From assembly GCA_018873245.2 (NCBI GenBank), contig JAEMBT020000007.1, forward strand, positions 11,925,129-11,989,128: a stretch of 64,000 bases of DNA, read 5' to 3'. The notes under the pieces are model-generated. The model was not told the DNA's origin. It saw nothing but the letters and a program-made list of their open reading frames with translations, and searched no databases. Source of the DNA: Archegozetes longisetosus (taxonomy: Eukaryota; Arthropoda; Arachnida; Sarcoptiformes; Trhypochthoniidae). Positions 48,101 through 61,101 of the stretch are shown in pieces. Position numbers and translations under genes: made by a program. Numbering within the stretch: position 1 is the first letter of the stretch; each line of letters opens with the position of its first letter.

Positions 48101-51100
48101 GTTAGAACCAGCTTTGATTTCAGCTTTTTTTGCCCAAACAAGTACTCATTAAATGAATTTAGTTTTCAAATTATGTAAAAACTGCTAACTTAGATATTAT
48201 CTCGTGAACATTCTCCAAATTTTAATTAATTTCCTATAATTAATTATTTGATATACTATAGAAGTAAACTATTAAACTAACGCATTACTTCAACTCTTGA
48301 TTTGATAGTTAGAATAGTTTTGTTGCTTGTTTTTATCTCACTATTCAAGAATATCTTTTAAGGGTCCCTTATTTTCTAATTGAGCGGCTTTTAGTCAAAC
48401 TTTGATCGGAATATTGTAAGTAACGAATGACTAGATTATCAGTAGAATTTAGGTAATTGCAAGCAACGAGTTGTGAAATGAGAAATATATCGCTTGATTT
48501 ACAGCCAATATTTCTGATTCCCAGCTATTGTTACAACTGTTAGCAGTGGACTGTGCTATTCATTGGGTAAATGCAAGACTGATATAAAAGCGAATGGAAA
48601 TAAGATACTAGTACTTTATATTATGATATATTCTACGTCTACTTTTCACTGATTTACTTCATTGTTTGTTCGGTTGAATCAAGTTAATTGTTGGTTTTCT
48701 ATTGCTATTTAAGTTATTTGAAAGTCTGTCTGTATGGCAAGATTAATAGTAATAAACTTATGCTCCGACAATATGAGATATCTCTCACATTTCATATAAA
48801 TATTGAATAAAGAAACTTATTTCTAATGCCCAGTGTTATGATCAAAGTTAATTTTTGTGTAATTTGTGCATAACTAATGCTTAACATTGATTAAGTCAAT
48901 TAGAAGTAACTTTTGCTTCATATCGTGTGATAGAAAATAATTGAAATCGATTTGTGCCGTAGAAATAAAAGTTTTTGCTGTCAATTTCTATCAGTAATTC
49001 CTTAGTGCATAATAATGTTTTGGGGAATAGAAGATGAACACCAATAGAAATCATATGACTTTAGTGATGCTTAAGATATAAAGGAGGATAAAGAAGCAAA
49101 TACTATATAGTAGTGTATAAAAGAAATAGAGACGCAATTAATGTGATTTTTGTTAAACAATGGTCTTGTATGGTGCATGTGGCGTAACAAAAAATTCAAT
49201 AAGAATCTCTAACTCAACTTTCATCGATAGGTTCAGTAAATGACTGAAAGACAAAGAATATGAAAGAAGACTGAGACACTAAGACTGAGAATCATTTTTT
49301 TTGTTTATGATTGCTCAATTTTGATCTGGCCCGAAAGCATAAGTTTTTATGCACAATTTTTTTACGCCACTCTCTTCTCGACTTATCATTCTTTATGTTT
49401 ATGACTGTTATTCACATTTTTATGGGATGCAGAAGAAGATCAGAACTATTTTGCGAGCGTAGCGTAATATATATAATTGTGTGATTGAAATCAATTTTGA
49501 CAAACTGCATAAAAAAGCTGAGGAAGCATTAAATCAAGTGTCATTATGCAGAGATTGCACCTTAAGATAATGGGACAGAGCTTTTAAAAAGTTTTGACTC
49601 TTTCCGCCTATTATGAACAAAAATTACAGTCAGACCTCGTTATTAAACAATTTGATAAATTTGTCTATCATTGTGGGTATCTTTTACTTGGCAAAATAAG
49701 TGTCCCAAAACTAATTGCGCTTATCATAAGAATAAATTCCGTATAAAATGTTGGTCGAAATAATTTAGCCTTTCCGGGCTCGAATTAGCGTAAAGAATCG
49801 GATTTTATCAATTTTTTCAGCGAATTAAGCAATGAGAGGCTATAACGAACTATTAAATAACATAACCATTTTTCATTCCACTGCATTCAGTATTAATGAA
49901 AAAAAATCTTTATTACTATTGCTTAGATTTATGTCTAACATTTAATCAATAAGGCCCTTAAAATGTGCAAAATACCAAAACAAATTAAAAGTGATTGGAG
50001 AATACAAAGTTGATTACTTTATATAATTTGAACCTCAAGCACTTCTTATTAGTTTTTGTAAATTGAATAATTAATAAAAATAAAACAATACAATTATTTG
50101 ACTCGAATAGTTGATTGACTGAAGTGATGCATTGAGTAATATTTGTCTGATTAAAAGCATATGGCATTCGAGTGAAACTGTCGGTCACAAACTGTTTTAT
50201 ATGCGATACCATTCACTTACTTATGTTGTGATTAATCAATATTTTGACGACAGATTTGAATGCGAGTAAATCTTTATAGAAACAAGAAGTTAGAACAAAA
50301 GCATAAAACTTAGAATTAAATGACACTTCAATGGGATTAGTGACGTATGAGCTGAAATGGTTTAACTTTATCTATAAGTGCTAATTATATTGTCATACGG
50401 AAATTGATCCAAACTCTGGCTTTTTTGTTCGAAGTAATATTTATTTAGAATGTATTTTAGTAATACTCTACTGCTTTGCCTATATATGTAAGTATAATAT
50501 TAGTGGTATTGTCATGAGTACCATCTGTCCACTTCACATGTATTCCATCCACGCCTGGTTTGTTTCTAATAACTTACTGCAGACTCTGTGAACGGTGCAA
50601 ATAGTTTTCTGCCTGGCTATCAGCCCAAAAACAAACTACTAATACAACTATCCATTAGTGGCGGATCCCATTCTAATTCTAGTCACAAGAGTCATACTTA
50701 ATTCAAGACGAGTAAAAATTGATAATGAACTAATAGGACCAATTTTTGTCAAGTTCTTACACAAAACTAAAACTAGTCTAAAAATACTAGAAATGATCTC
50801 TATTTTAGGAAACAAGAGTACAATTTTGCATTAAAGTCGTTAGAGACGTATATTGAATAATAAATACATATAAAAAATAACTTATAGAAGTACTTATGCT
50901 TATACTGATATGTTGTGCACCACTTAAATACTAAGTGACTGAATCAGTGATCATTTATGTCATATTGAATCGCATAAAACAATTTTATTTACTTTTTTAA
51001 CATTGATTATCACATATTTATCAAATAATGACTCTTTAGAGTGACTTAAAGTCTCTCTATATTTAAGGTTTAGGTCACGTTTGATATTATGCCACAAATT

Positions 51101-54100
51101 CATAAGTATTGATGCATTTACAATGGTATCGAGTATACGTGTAACCCTGATGTGACCAACTCTCCTGCCTTCACCTCCTCCTCCCTGCCCTCATGTCAGT
51201 GCATCAGTTATGCAATTAGTTGAGTATGAGTTTCCCTGGCTTTTAGAGCTGATCCGTTTCTGTTTTGTAGTCAATAGGCAGGGAATAGCTTTGTGCTCAT
51301 GTAAAATATTTTTGATCAAAAGCGCTGATTCACACTCAATAATAATAAGCCAAAAAAGTTGATTTGCATTTAATAAATGATATTGAAAAAATTCGATGCA
51401 TTAATTTATCCATCATATGTAATATAGTCTATTCATGTCTGGCATGCATTTAATTTATGACTTATGCCTTCTTTCACTCAATGTTATTCAAGTCTGGCTA
51501 ATAATTGATAATCATTATCATTATTGTTGAACTGTTCAAAGTAAGACTTAATGCGATCATAATCAATTATTTATTTCTACTAACACTTCACACTTTCGAG
51601 ATATAAAAATGTTATTAATAAAAAGTTTGATTAGTGCACGTCAAGTAAATTGGAAAAACATTAAGTCTTATACTGATGAATTTGATAACTTTTTCTTGTA
51701 CAACCCTAAAACTTAATAATCTATAATATATACGGATAGCGTTTGGTAGAGAGCTCATTCTTCTATGCTTTTAGGGCATGTTTCTTATGACATACACTCT
51801 TAGCTATTGATACGTGTAGTACATATTCTTTTTCTTATTAAACGTACTTTTATAAGTATATGAATGATCCCTTGGATATTACTCTAGTTGCTATCGACGA
51901 TTGATAAGATTTTAACTATATCTCATCAGTCAATGAAGCTTCCAAAAATTGCAATATTAATTATCATGTTATATACTAATAATGTTTGAACATTTACAAG
52001 CTATTAGCCATCTCACTTTGAGTATTAACTTTGAAAACTAATGTTGATCAACAAATATATTGATTAGCTAACAAACTCTAAAATATTTAGAATTACTGAA
52101 GCGATTGTTACAAATATTAGTCATTGAACGATTGGTTATGAATATTTGATGAGAAAACTTTCTAGTAGACCATCTAATTTAATTGAAGATAACGCATTTA
52201 ACTTGATCCTTATGCGCAGCTTAAGCATCTCCATTATAAGTATTGCATTACGCTAAAAGTCAGGAAATTTGAGCTAAAACTAATTTTTTGCGTCATTTCA
52301 GATTAAAACTTGAGATATACAAATGAAATGATTACTCGATCAATTGCACAAATGTTAATTCGTATAATTTTGTAGAAAAAGCAATTATTTTGAAGCAAAA
52401 AACAAAACTAGAATGTATCGTTGAGTAGTCTCTCTCCCCTATTGAAAGCCACCAACTTAATCACTTTTCTCCATCATATCAAAGTTTTAAGCTTATAATA
52501 ACTTATTCTTATGTTATTTCTCGTAGGAATAGAAAACTTTGTTGTATAATTATAGCTCTTATTTTTGTTTTCTATGCATACTATAATACTCTTTTTATTT
52601 CTTTTAGTTTAATGGCTTTTGTGCCTTTTAGTAGTCATGTTTAAGTGTATATATGAACCAACTTTTGGGATTAACGAAAATATGACAAAATCTGGAGATT
52701 AGTATGGAAGAAATGAAATACTAATATTTATTTATATGATATGCTTTCGAGTAGTGGCCCGACTCTCGTATTTCTGTTCTCATTAGGTTTACATTTCTCA
52801 TTCATGTTGTTTACAAAATACATCGATTGCTGTGGGTTACAGGCAAAATTAAAAACCAATTCAATTAACTTAACCTGAATCTCTCAAAAAATTATCATAG
52901 AGATGTCTAATTAGACAAATATTCAATTATTATTGAAGCTTAAGGTTGATTTTTTATCATATTAATTTGACCATACAAATTTATTTGATACTAAAAACTT
53001 GTGTTTTAATTTAACTATCTCAGTCTCACGATCTAAAGGATTTCAGATCTTTAGACAAATAAATAATAGAAAAATAAAAGGATTGCATAAACTTCAAATT
53101 TGAGCCTGACTGAAAAAATTGTTATTAAGAATTTTGTAGAGAGAATCCACTATATTTGAATGAGGCTTGTATTTTAGCTGATGTATTGAAAACGATGATA
53201 AAGTTTGGAATATCGACTGAGGTATTTGCTAATTTTAAAGAATAAGAATCACTGGAAAAAGGTTGACTCAAAGAACGAATGATTGATTGACTTGACGCTA
53301 AACCCTCGAACGCAAATGAACCTGAGATTTATCGGTGTAGTATTAAATCTGAAAACTTGCCGAATCTGGTATAAGAGTTCCTTAATTAGAGAAAAATACC
53401 TCTATTACGGTCACATTTATTAAGTATGAATCTTTTAGTTATCAACTTAAACTTGATGTCTATTGAAAGCTTTTACTTTTATCTAAAAAGGTTCGTTTCT
53501 TCGCTCGATCTTTATCTGTACTTAAATGACTCTGAAAGTACCAGTTTATGCAAAACCAGTTACGAGCACACAGTGTCCAAAATTGCACAACAATTGGAAG
53601 CAAACAACGACAAAAGTGTGTGAATGAGATATTATCAACTCTCATAGATTGCACGCTCTCGAGAATAACAAGTCAGAAACAAATCTACTAATGCACAAAG
53701 AGATCTAATCTTCAATTGAACGTTACTTGCAAGCAGTAGCCAGATTCTAAGTTCAAATTGTAGTTAGAATTAACGTTTAGCTATAATTGACCAAAAGTGA
53801 GACTTTTTGTCAATGTCAGAAGTATGCTGCCGGACAGAATGACTAGAAACCCTTGAGCTAAATAAGCCAATTTTTTATCAAAAGACTTTAGTTTTTAAAG
53901 TTCCACTTATTCACAAACTCTCTCTCGTCTCTATTCCTCTTTTGCCTGAAACTTTGCAATCTCTCTTCCTAGAAAAATCAATTTTTTAAAATTTATTTTT
54001 ACGGATAATTTTCGTTTTACAAAACACACTATCGGCAAATTTTTTAGTCAAATTAGTTTCCTTTCATTGAATCACATCCCATAAAGAACATAAACATTTT

Positions 54101-57100
54101 AAGTGAACAAAAATCGTTAAGATTTTATCAAAAAAAATCAATTTCAAGTTTATACTCATTATTTCTATCAATAGTATTGAAAAACATTTAGAATTTCGAT
54201 GAAATAAATGAGAGTTAAGTTTTGATGGAAAGAAGATAAGCGTTTGAATAGTAATGAGGATTTGAAGTATAAACAATACCAAAAGTAGTTTGTAGCAAAG
54301 AGCTAGTGCAGTGCCTCATCCACTCGATTTTCTTCCCTATTTTCTCTCGGGATTGCGATTCAGCTTGACTTTACATTGAATAATGATGTGCTCTTCTTTT
54401 CAATCATAATATTACATAAATGCAATGTTCAGTATCTGTACCATTATTATAATAATATGACTATTGCGAAGTAAATATTTGCCATATTAAATCATTTATA
54501 ATCGCATTTTTTCTATATTGTCATTATAGCCATAGATTTGTACTTGAGATACCGTTGCGATTGTTCACTCAATCTAATAATATCTTTGATGATTTTGTTC
54601 ACCTCAAACATCACAACTCTGTATAAAAAGTATCTTTTCATGTCATTATTTGGAGAGTTGTATTTTTGATCTTTTGAATAAACGATCTGACAAGTTCCTT
54701 TTGAGCTTCTTTTTCTCACGACAAATCTGTTTGTATTTCGTGCTCTTTCGATCCATTAATACTTGTTCTAAAAATAAAGATCAACTCTCACTACGTGTTT
54801 ACGATATTTAATTTTCAGTTGTTCTCGATCTTGTCTTCAATAATCAGTAGATTTATCTCTAGTTTACACAATTGTGCCAACTCTTAGAAAGATTTACATC
54901 TGAATGCTTTTAAGCATCGCATACTTTTCAACTCTAGAATATATCAGATTTGATCTTTAAGTCCATATATCAGTGCTATAACGAACTGCATTTAATACGC
55001 AAATAGCTATATGCAACAGATCATATTATAATTGAAAAACTGAGTCAAAGTTATAAAGTATATGATCTTTGCATCAAATGTGCGAAAATTGAACGCAAAA
55101 TTATTTCTGTGAATACGCTTCTTTTATGTTTTCATATTGAAATCAGATTGAAATTGACTTTTTTATTAGTCATATTTGAATAATAATTGTTACTATTAAC
55201 ATAACAGTTATACCAAAAGATCCGAATCCAATAATAGTTGGCAAGAAGTCTCAATACCGGAAGAACGAACTCGTCAATCTAACTTGCACTTCACCACTCT
55301 CATTACCAGCAGCCAAACTGACGGTTTCAATCAATGGTAACTCAATCACATCAAACACGAATTATCATCAACGCATGTATTACACTAAATATGAAAACAA
55401 TTTAAGCACCGCATCAGTTAATATACAATTTCCCAGTTATTGGCTCAACAAAAGAAACACATTTGAATGTACTTCAGCTATAATTCATAAATTTAATAAA
55501 AGTAGTCAAATAAATCTCGTATTAAAGCAAAAAGATTTACAAGCGATACAACTTATTAATGGCGATAATATTTTTTATACTGAAGGTAAGGATTAGTGTT
55601 TGATTGGCTTTGAATCTATCAATATTTTGAGTTACTGTTACTCGGGCCAGTGTTTAATATGCTTACTGACCGTATACTTAATCCATTTTTATCTTCATCA
55701 TTAACCTGCAAGTTCTGATAGATTTTTGGGGTTTACTACATCTGTTCTGAAGACTATTTAAACAATGATTAAAAAATTGTTTTTGTGTTTATTATTTTAT
55801 TTACGTTGATTATTTTTAATCATAATTTGAAGTTGTGTTGAGCCATTTTGTGATTTGGCAATACATTTGATATATTTAAACATTTAATAATAATCAGGAA
55901 TCAAATAGTGAGATCAATTTATTAGTTTGGTTAATACTTGTGTGATACATAAACTTTCAGTTTTAACTGGTTGTTAGTATATTTTTTAGTTGTTTGAGCT
56001 TAATATTTGTAATAGCATATTCGGCCAATCGCACCATATTTCCTGATTTAACGTCTGATATAAAAATGTTAGCTCACTTCCCTAAAGATTCAAAACAGTC
56101 TTTACATTTATCTTAAGATGAAATATCCTAATTTTAATTTTAGAGTTGCTTGTTTTCGTAATTATTTGAATACATTTAGAATTTTAATTGGATTTTAGCT
56201 TATGATAGTTATGAATTGCTAAATCAAAAAAGTGAACCTATCGATATTTTATGTAAGCTCAGCTTATCTGAATCGAACCTTCCAGTTATTACTTAGCGAT
56301 AATTAATTGAATTTAATTGTTAAAACAACGAAAAAAGTAAAATTATAATGAAGAAAATGTGTGAGTTAAGCATCAAAATTAGATATCCATAAGAATTAGT
56401 GTGGTTCTTCTTTTTTCATCTAAATCGCAAATGTAGAGGTCGAGCGCTTTTAATTCAAAGCGTGCGCTCAACTGGAAAAATAGTATCCAAATGATAAAAC
56501 CTCATTAAGTTTTGTCAAAATGAATTAAAGGGAGTAGTCATCCAATAGAGTGACTTAATTTGGTAAAAGACTAGATAAAACCTTATTTTCTAAGGCCTCT
56601 CTTATTAATACTGAAAAGCAATTTCGAGCATTTCATAGTCTTTTCAGACTAAACAAATGCCAAACAATTTTGATTTAGTTTCCAATTTTATTCCTTTTTG
56701 TCATTTTATAGCCAAATATATTTGATTATATTTTGTTTTCATGTTAAACATTTGAACTGATTGAATAAATAAAAAAGTTAGTTTGAAAATATCGATATGA
56801 TTTTAAAAATTTGATCAGTTCAAGATAACTGCATTTGGGAATGACCTATTTAGTTCAATCTTAATTGAATCCAATTTTAATTTGATCAATGTTTAGATGA
56901 ACAATCTATTAAGAGTGAAAGATTCACAAGCAAAAAGTCCTGATTTATTGATTTTTTAATGGATAATACTTTGAAAAAGATCAAAAATTAGATATTGTTT
57001 TCGGAAATGATGCAATTTTGATGTAACAGCAAATGAGTGCGCGATCATATTGTGATCAACAGAATGTGCTTCTATTATCTATTATTTCTATGTAAGGCTT

Positions 57101-58734
57101 CAATTTATTAATAGCAAAATCATTATTCAAAAAATACAATACTGCTGCTACCTTTAAGTTACCTGGTCTCAAAATGATTGCTATATATTGAATCATATTT
57201 CAAGAAATTTGATTCAAGTCATAGTCATTAAATTTGCTACTTATGTGAATCGCTATTCAATGAAAAAGTGTTCAGTCAAAAGTAGCAAATCATTAAACAT
57301 TTTTTTAATTTTTGTCAATTTGAGAACACGTAACGTAAGAGCTCTCCACTTTTGATCACTTTATTGTAGCTGAAAATTTGAAAATGTCGTTGAGCCATCT
57401 TTAAAGTTCAAATTGATCATCACTTTCGAACACGATATGGGATTGTAGTTAAGATAAATGAAATTTGTTTCTACAAATAATGGTTTAAATATTATGGTTT
57501 GTGTGTTCAATTAATTAGAACTTTGTGTAAATCTGCAAATTTAATATTGAGTTTTATCTAAGAGATTGAATTATTTGGATTAACAGGTGGTAATCAAAGC
57601 GACCAATTACAGCCAACGATATTAGGTTTGAAGTCATCGTATAGAGTGGGAGACATTGTCAATGTAACATGTGTGTCGGCTCGTCATAAACCAGTGCCTC
57701 AACTTATTTGGTTTATGGACACCCAAGAAGTTGATGCCAAATATTTGAGTCATAATCAGCCAACTTATTACAGCGATGGATATGCAACCACAACGCTAGG
57801 ACTACAATACACAATACAAATACCACCAACAGCTAATCATTTAAAGGATAAGTTGGTTATCAGTTTAAAGTGTGTCCAGTGTCTGACTCAAGTGATTAGT
57901 GTTGGCGAAGAAAGTGTTGTTATTCCAAATGCTGTCGAACCTATTTCTGATAATTCTGTTGGCGCTGGTATGACGTTACTTTATCATAATTATTTTAGAT
58001 TTAAATAATTTTAAGTTTCGTTAAAGCCTAACTCATTTTACAATAGCTTAAACGTTAATTGAAAACTTTTCACTTCTGTTGACAAAAGTTTTTGGCAGCA
58101 AATTTCACTTAACCAATCAATCATTTGAGAATACTATAAGTTGATGTCTATTCAGTTCTTAAGCTTTCTTTGCGATTGCCTTTCATTTGAGAGAAGCTAT
58201 CCTTACCTATAATAATGCTATGAGCACATCGACTCATATTAATATATATACATATATTTTAATTAAGTGAAAAGCAATACGTTGGCGTTATTTGATCGTT
58301 CTACAAACAAGTTGTTCGCGCTGTCAGTTATTAATATTAATTGAAAAAAGTCTTCACAAATCAAGCAATAAGTAGAATGCTTAGGAATAACATCTTTTTA
58401 ACAGAAAGTTTAAAATAAGTTTTAGTTTGTAATCACTGAAAATGCGAATAACAGAATAATATTGCATATGTTGCGAAAAAATGATCAGAGGCAATACTAC
58501 ATTTGAAACTTATGTTGAACATGTTCAAATGACTGATTGTCGCATAGAGTAACCGTTAATTGTGTTAATACAAATTGTTTTTAACGTATTTTAATTTATC
58601 TTTTAATTGCAGTGAAAAGCTTTATGGACAGTACGGGTTGTAAAATAAATATACCATCAATTCCACTACGGTTTGGCGCATTCATCATTTGTTTTGTACA
58701 TTATTTTAGACACAGACATTTAACGAGGCACTAA
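45193..58734 (+). CDS. Beaten-path (beat) family immunoglobulin cell-surface protein
   Basis: Exons 45193-45398, 46722-46854, 55208-55585, 57587-57967 and 58613-58734 (stop TAA), with phases agreeing. With the candidate signal exon at 42258 the protein is 430 aa. The first two exons form Ig1 (about residues 26-137): RIVAPDYVRFGDPLWLNC then YSIKWFKDNQEFYRF, and YETEGTFRCEVSAEKHFQTV, the signature of Beat proteins, arthropod partners of Sidestep receptors in axon guidance and adhesion. The exon at 55208 encodes an Ig-like domain (138-264; SQYRKNELVNLTCTS... FECTSA). The exon at 57587 encodes another (264-391; SSYRVGDIVNVTCVSARHKPVPQLIWFMD... LKCVQC). The last exon gives a short tail with a hydrophobic C-terminus (LRFGAFIICFVHYF) that could be a GPI-attachment signal or weak membrane segment. 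Beat members usually have two Ig domains. Which member this is cannot be told by eye. Confidence 0.88.
45399..46721 (+). other. Intron splitting the Ig1 domain of the beat-family gene
   Basis: 1.3 kb, phase 0, donor GTGAGT and acceptor TATAG. No repeats or coding support inside. Confidence 0.8.
46855..55207 (+). other. Large intron of the beat-family gene (about 8.4 kb)
   Basis: Phase-1 intron, donor GTATGT, acceptor AACAG. Mostly featureless AT-rich DNA, with two GC-richer islands at about 50510-50700 and 51140-51300. The first contains a possible alternative terminal exon (50583-50701). The open frames at 47414-47596 and 49985-50212 (minus) and 53426-53623 (plus) are not supported as genes. 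Confidence 0.7.
50583..50701 (+). CDS. Possible alternative terminal exon of the beat-family gene
   Basis: A good acceptor (CTAATAAC branch-like site, then CTTACTGCAG ending at 50582) opens a frame that runs to TAA at 50699-50701. It starts with two bases that complete the codon left by the exon ending at 46854 (T + AC gives Tyr), so splicing from Ig1 into it keeps frame and adds about 39 residues rich in Ser/Asn/Gly (SVNGANSFLPGYQPKN, then LLIQLSISGGSHSNSS). That would make a soluble one-Ig form. The base composition is less AT-rich than the surrounding intron. No homologue is recognised, the phase match has a one-in-three chance of being accidental, and no poly(A) signal was confirmed. Confidence 0.22.
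55586..57586 (+). other. Intron between the two downstream Ig exons of the beat-family gene
   Basis: 2.0 kb, phase 1, donor GTAAGG and acceptor TAACAG. AT-rich and without recognised features. Confidence 0.8.
57968..58612 (+). other. Last intron of the beat-family gene
   Basis: 645 bp, phase 1, donor GTATGA, acceptor TTGCAG. Reading through the donor would add a 13-residue tail (GMTLLYHNYFRFK region) and a stop at 58006-58008, giving a secreted form without the hydrophobic end; this is a possibility only. Confidence 0.75.
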
Positions 58735-59647
58735 TATAGCAATACATCAGTCAATTTAATATATCGAAAGGAAACGTCAATTGCTTTAAATGATTAACGA
58801 TTTCATTACTTTATTTAATATGAAAAAATAACTTCAAAACAAACTTGAAGCCAATCAAAACACAAATATCTATCAATTGAACGACAATCTCACGGATCGG
58901 TTATATGAAAAATAGAAAATAATTAATATATCGACAAAAATGTATAATAAATTCACATTCATTTAAATCATGCCATCATTTTTATTTAAGTCAAAACAAA
59001 GACAAATCTGTAACACATTTACAAATAAATCGTTTTAATACAAAACCTTAAATTATCTCATGTAATAATTATTATATTAAAAGTTGAAAATATTAATAAA
59101 AACGTGTAAATAAATAGTAAGTGTTCAACTTTTTTACGCCAAAATTATTGGCACTCCTAAGAAACGACTAAACATTTCAATAGTCTTACATTGAATTGTT
59201 TAGAACGAACAAGTCGTCAGACAATTGTGGGCAAAATTTGTCAATCAATTTACAGTGTCTTAAGTCGACTTAAGTGAAAATGTTGCTTAACTAAAATGCA
59301 GCCTCACAGCAGATAATTCATTTAAATATTATTGGTTTTAATAACCAGTAATTCTTGAATCAAGTTTTTATTAAAAATGATATCTCTTACTTGTTTCGGT
59401 CAGATCTTATGACCACTATTGACAATTCGATACTTTTTCATTTATTTGTTTTGCACGTGTTGAGCATTATAGAGACAATTTATCAATCATTTCGAGTTAC
59501 CTGCGAAATAAATACAAATGACACTTGATCCAAAAAGGCCTAAAACCTCGTTTAAATAATCAATTTTAGTGAACCGACAAGTGAGTCATTTGTTGATTAG
59601 TTTTATCAAATAGTAATAATCAAAGAGAAGATTTCTAAGTTTTTCAA
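58735..59647. other. Intergenic: beat-family 3' side and TopBP1-like 5' side
   Basis: AT-rich. Possible poly(A) signals AATAAA for the beat-family gene lie at about 58945 and at 59095-59100. No TATA box is evident before the TopBP1-like gene at 59648. No coding potential. Confidence 0.6.
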
Positions 59648-61101
59648 ATGAATTACTCAAGTAAAACAAGTCTTAATACGAAAAATAGTTCAATCAATTT
59701 AAGAATTGATGACTCGGACAATGAAAGCGAGGCAAATTTTATTATTTATTTTATTAGATGTGAGTTCAATACGAATCGTATTGATTTGTCTCTAATGAAA
59801 GACGCATTTCATTCAATCAAATCGAATAAATTGAGCAAAAAATGGATTTCTTTTGAAGATTTGAAGAAAATGGAATCAATAGATAATGATTTATTTGTCA
59901 TAAAATCATTTTACGGACAAGTATTCGAGTACTTGCTTGAAAGAAATGCTCGAATTGTGGGTCCCCTATCTCTACTCTATTGCTATTCAACCGATTGTCA
60001 AATACGTTATGAAACAATTCCATTAAAATCTAATCCAATATTTAGTCAATGTATGAGAGATTTAGTGGTTTGCATCAGTCATGTCGAGGAAAACGAAAAA
60101 TTTGAACTAATTCACAAGGTTGAAAGCATGTCTGCAGGTTACTCGATTGAACTGACTCCAGATGTGACTCATTTGGTCACAGATTCGGTTCGGACTCAAA
60201 AATATATAATGGCGTCAAGTCTTGGAATAACTATTGTGTCTAAAGAATGGATTAATGAGTGTTGGGCTGAATATCAGTATAAGCTGTGTGACGCCAATCA
60301 TCACGAGATTATCAATCAGTTCGAAATTCCTGTATTTGAAGAGATTGTTTGCAAACATAGGAACCAGTTACTAAAAGGAGTCACAATTTCAGTTTCACAG
60401 GTCTTTTTGACTTTAGTTCTTTTGAATGAATCCATAAGCTTATTCTCTTTACTTAATTGAAAATCTTTTGATTGCAGACAGAGATCAAAGAATGCGATCG
60501 CATTAAAAGGATTGTTGAAAGTAGTGGTGGACTCTATAGTGATACACTTCAAAAGAATTGTTTGCTTTTGCTAAAAGAGCCGAAGGGAGAGAAGTTTGAA
60601 AACGCAAAACGGATGAAAATCCAATGTGTTCACATTACATGGCTTTATGAATCTGTGATAAGTGGCAAATTATTGCCAACAGATGAAAAATCTATGATAT
60701 CTAAGTCAAGACTTGAGAATAAAGCTAATGAAAGTCCCTCTAAAAATGATTTTCGATTCGATTCAATGATTTTGTCAGGTTCTGAAGTCGATCAGAATTC
60801 AGTAACAAGTGATGGTTTGGATTGGATTGTGAGCTGCAATTCATGTGTCAATCACTCCTGTAATAAAGCTCAGATTAATTCAAAATCTAATAAAACTGAA
60901 ACAAACAAAAATGAAGAATCTTTCAAACTACCGTTTCCTGTGTCAGAATCAACTCGAAGAGTATTGGAAAAATTGAAAAATCAGAATAGAAACCAAAGAA
61001 CAGAACTGCATAAATCACTCGGTGAACGACTTAATGAAAAGTTATTGATTGAATGGAGTGATGAATGTAGCGGTCATTCGCCAATTCAGAGACCATATTA
61101 A
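59648..61101 (+). CDS. Short TopBP1-like protein with BRCT0-1-2 only
   Basis: Two exons, 59648-60400 and 60478-61101, phase 0, 458 aa. The order matches the N-terminus of TopBP1. BRCT0 (about 30-120) ends in VFEYLLERNARIVGPLSLLYC. BRCT1 (about 137-222) has TPDVTHLVTDSVRTQKYIMAS and KEWINECW. BRCT2 (about 240-325) has LLLLKEPKGEKFENAKRM and CVHITWLYES. Lys185 and Lys290 sit where TopBP1 uses lysines to hold phosphopeptides (RAD9, Treslin). Vertebrate TopBP1 has nine BRCT modules in about 1,500 aa; here a Ser/Asn/Lys-rich tail follows and the protein stops at 458, with a poly(A) signal 29 bp later. BRCT3-8 and the long ATR-activating region are absent. The tail ends with LGERLNEKLLIEWSDEC, where Trp444 among acidic residues recalls the Trp motif of ATR activators; that likeness is speculative. 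It is either a minimal TopBP1 of this lineage or a partial paralogue. Confidence 0.85.
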
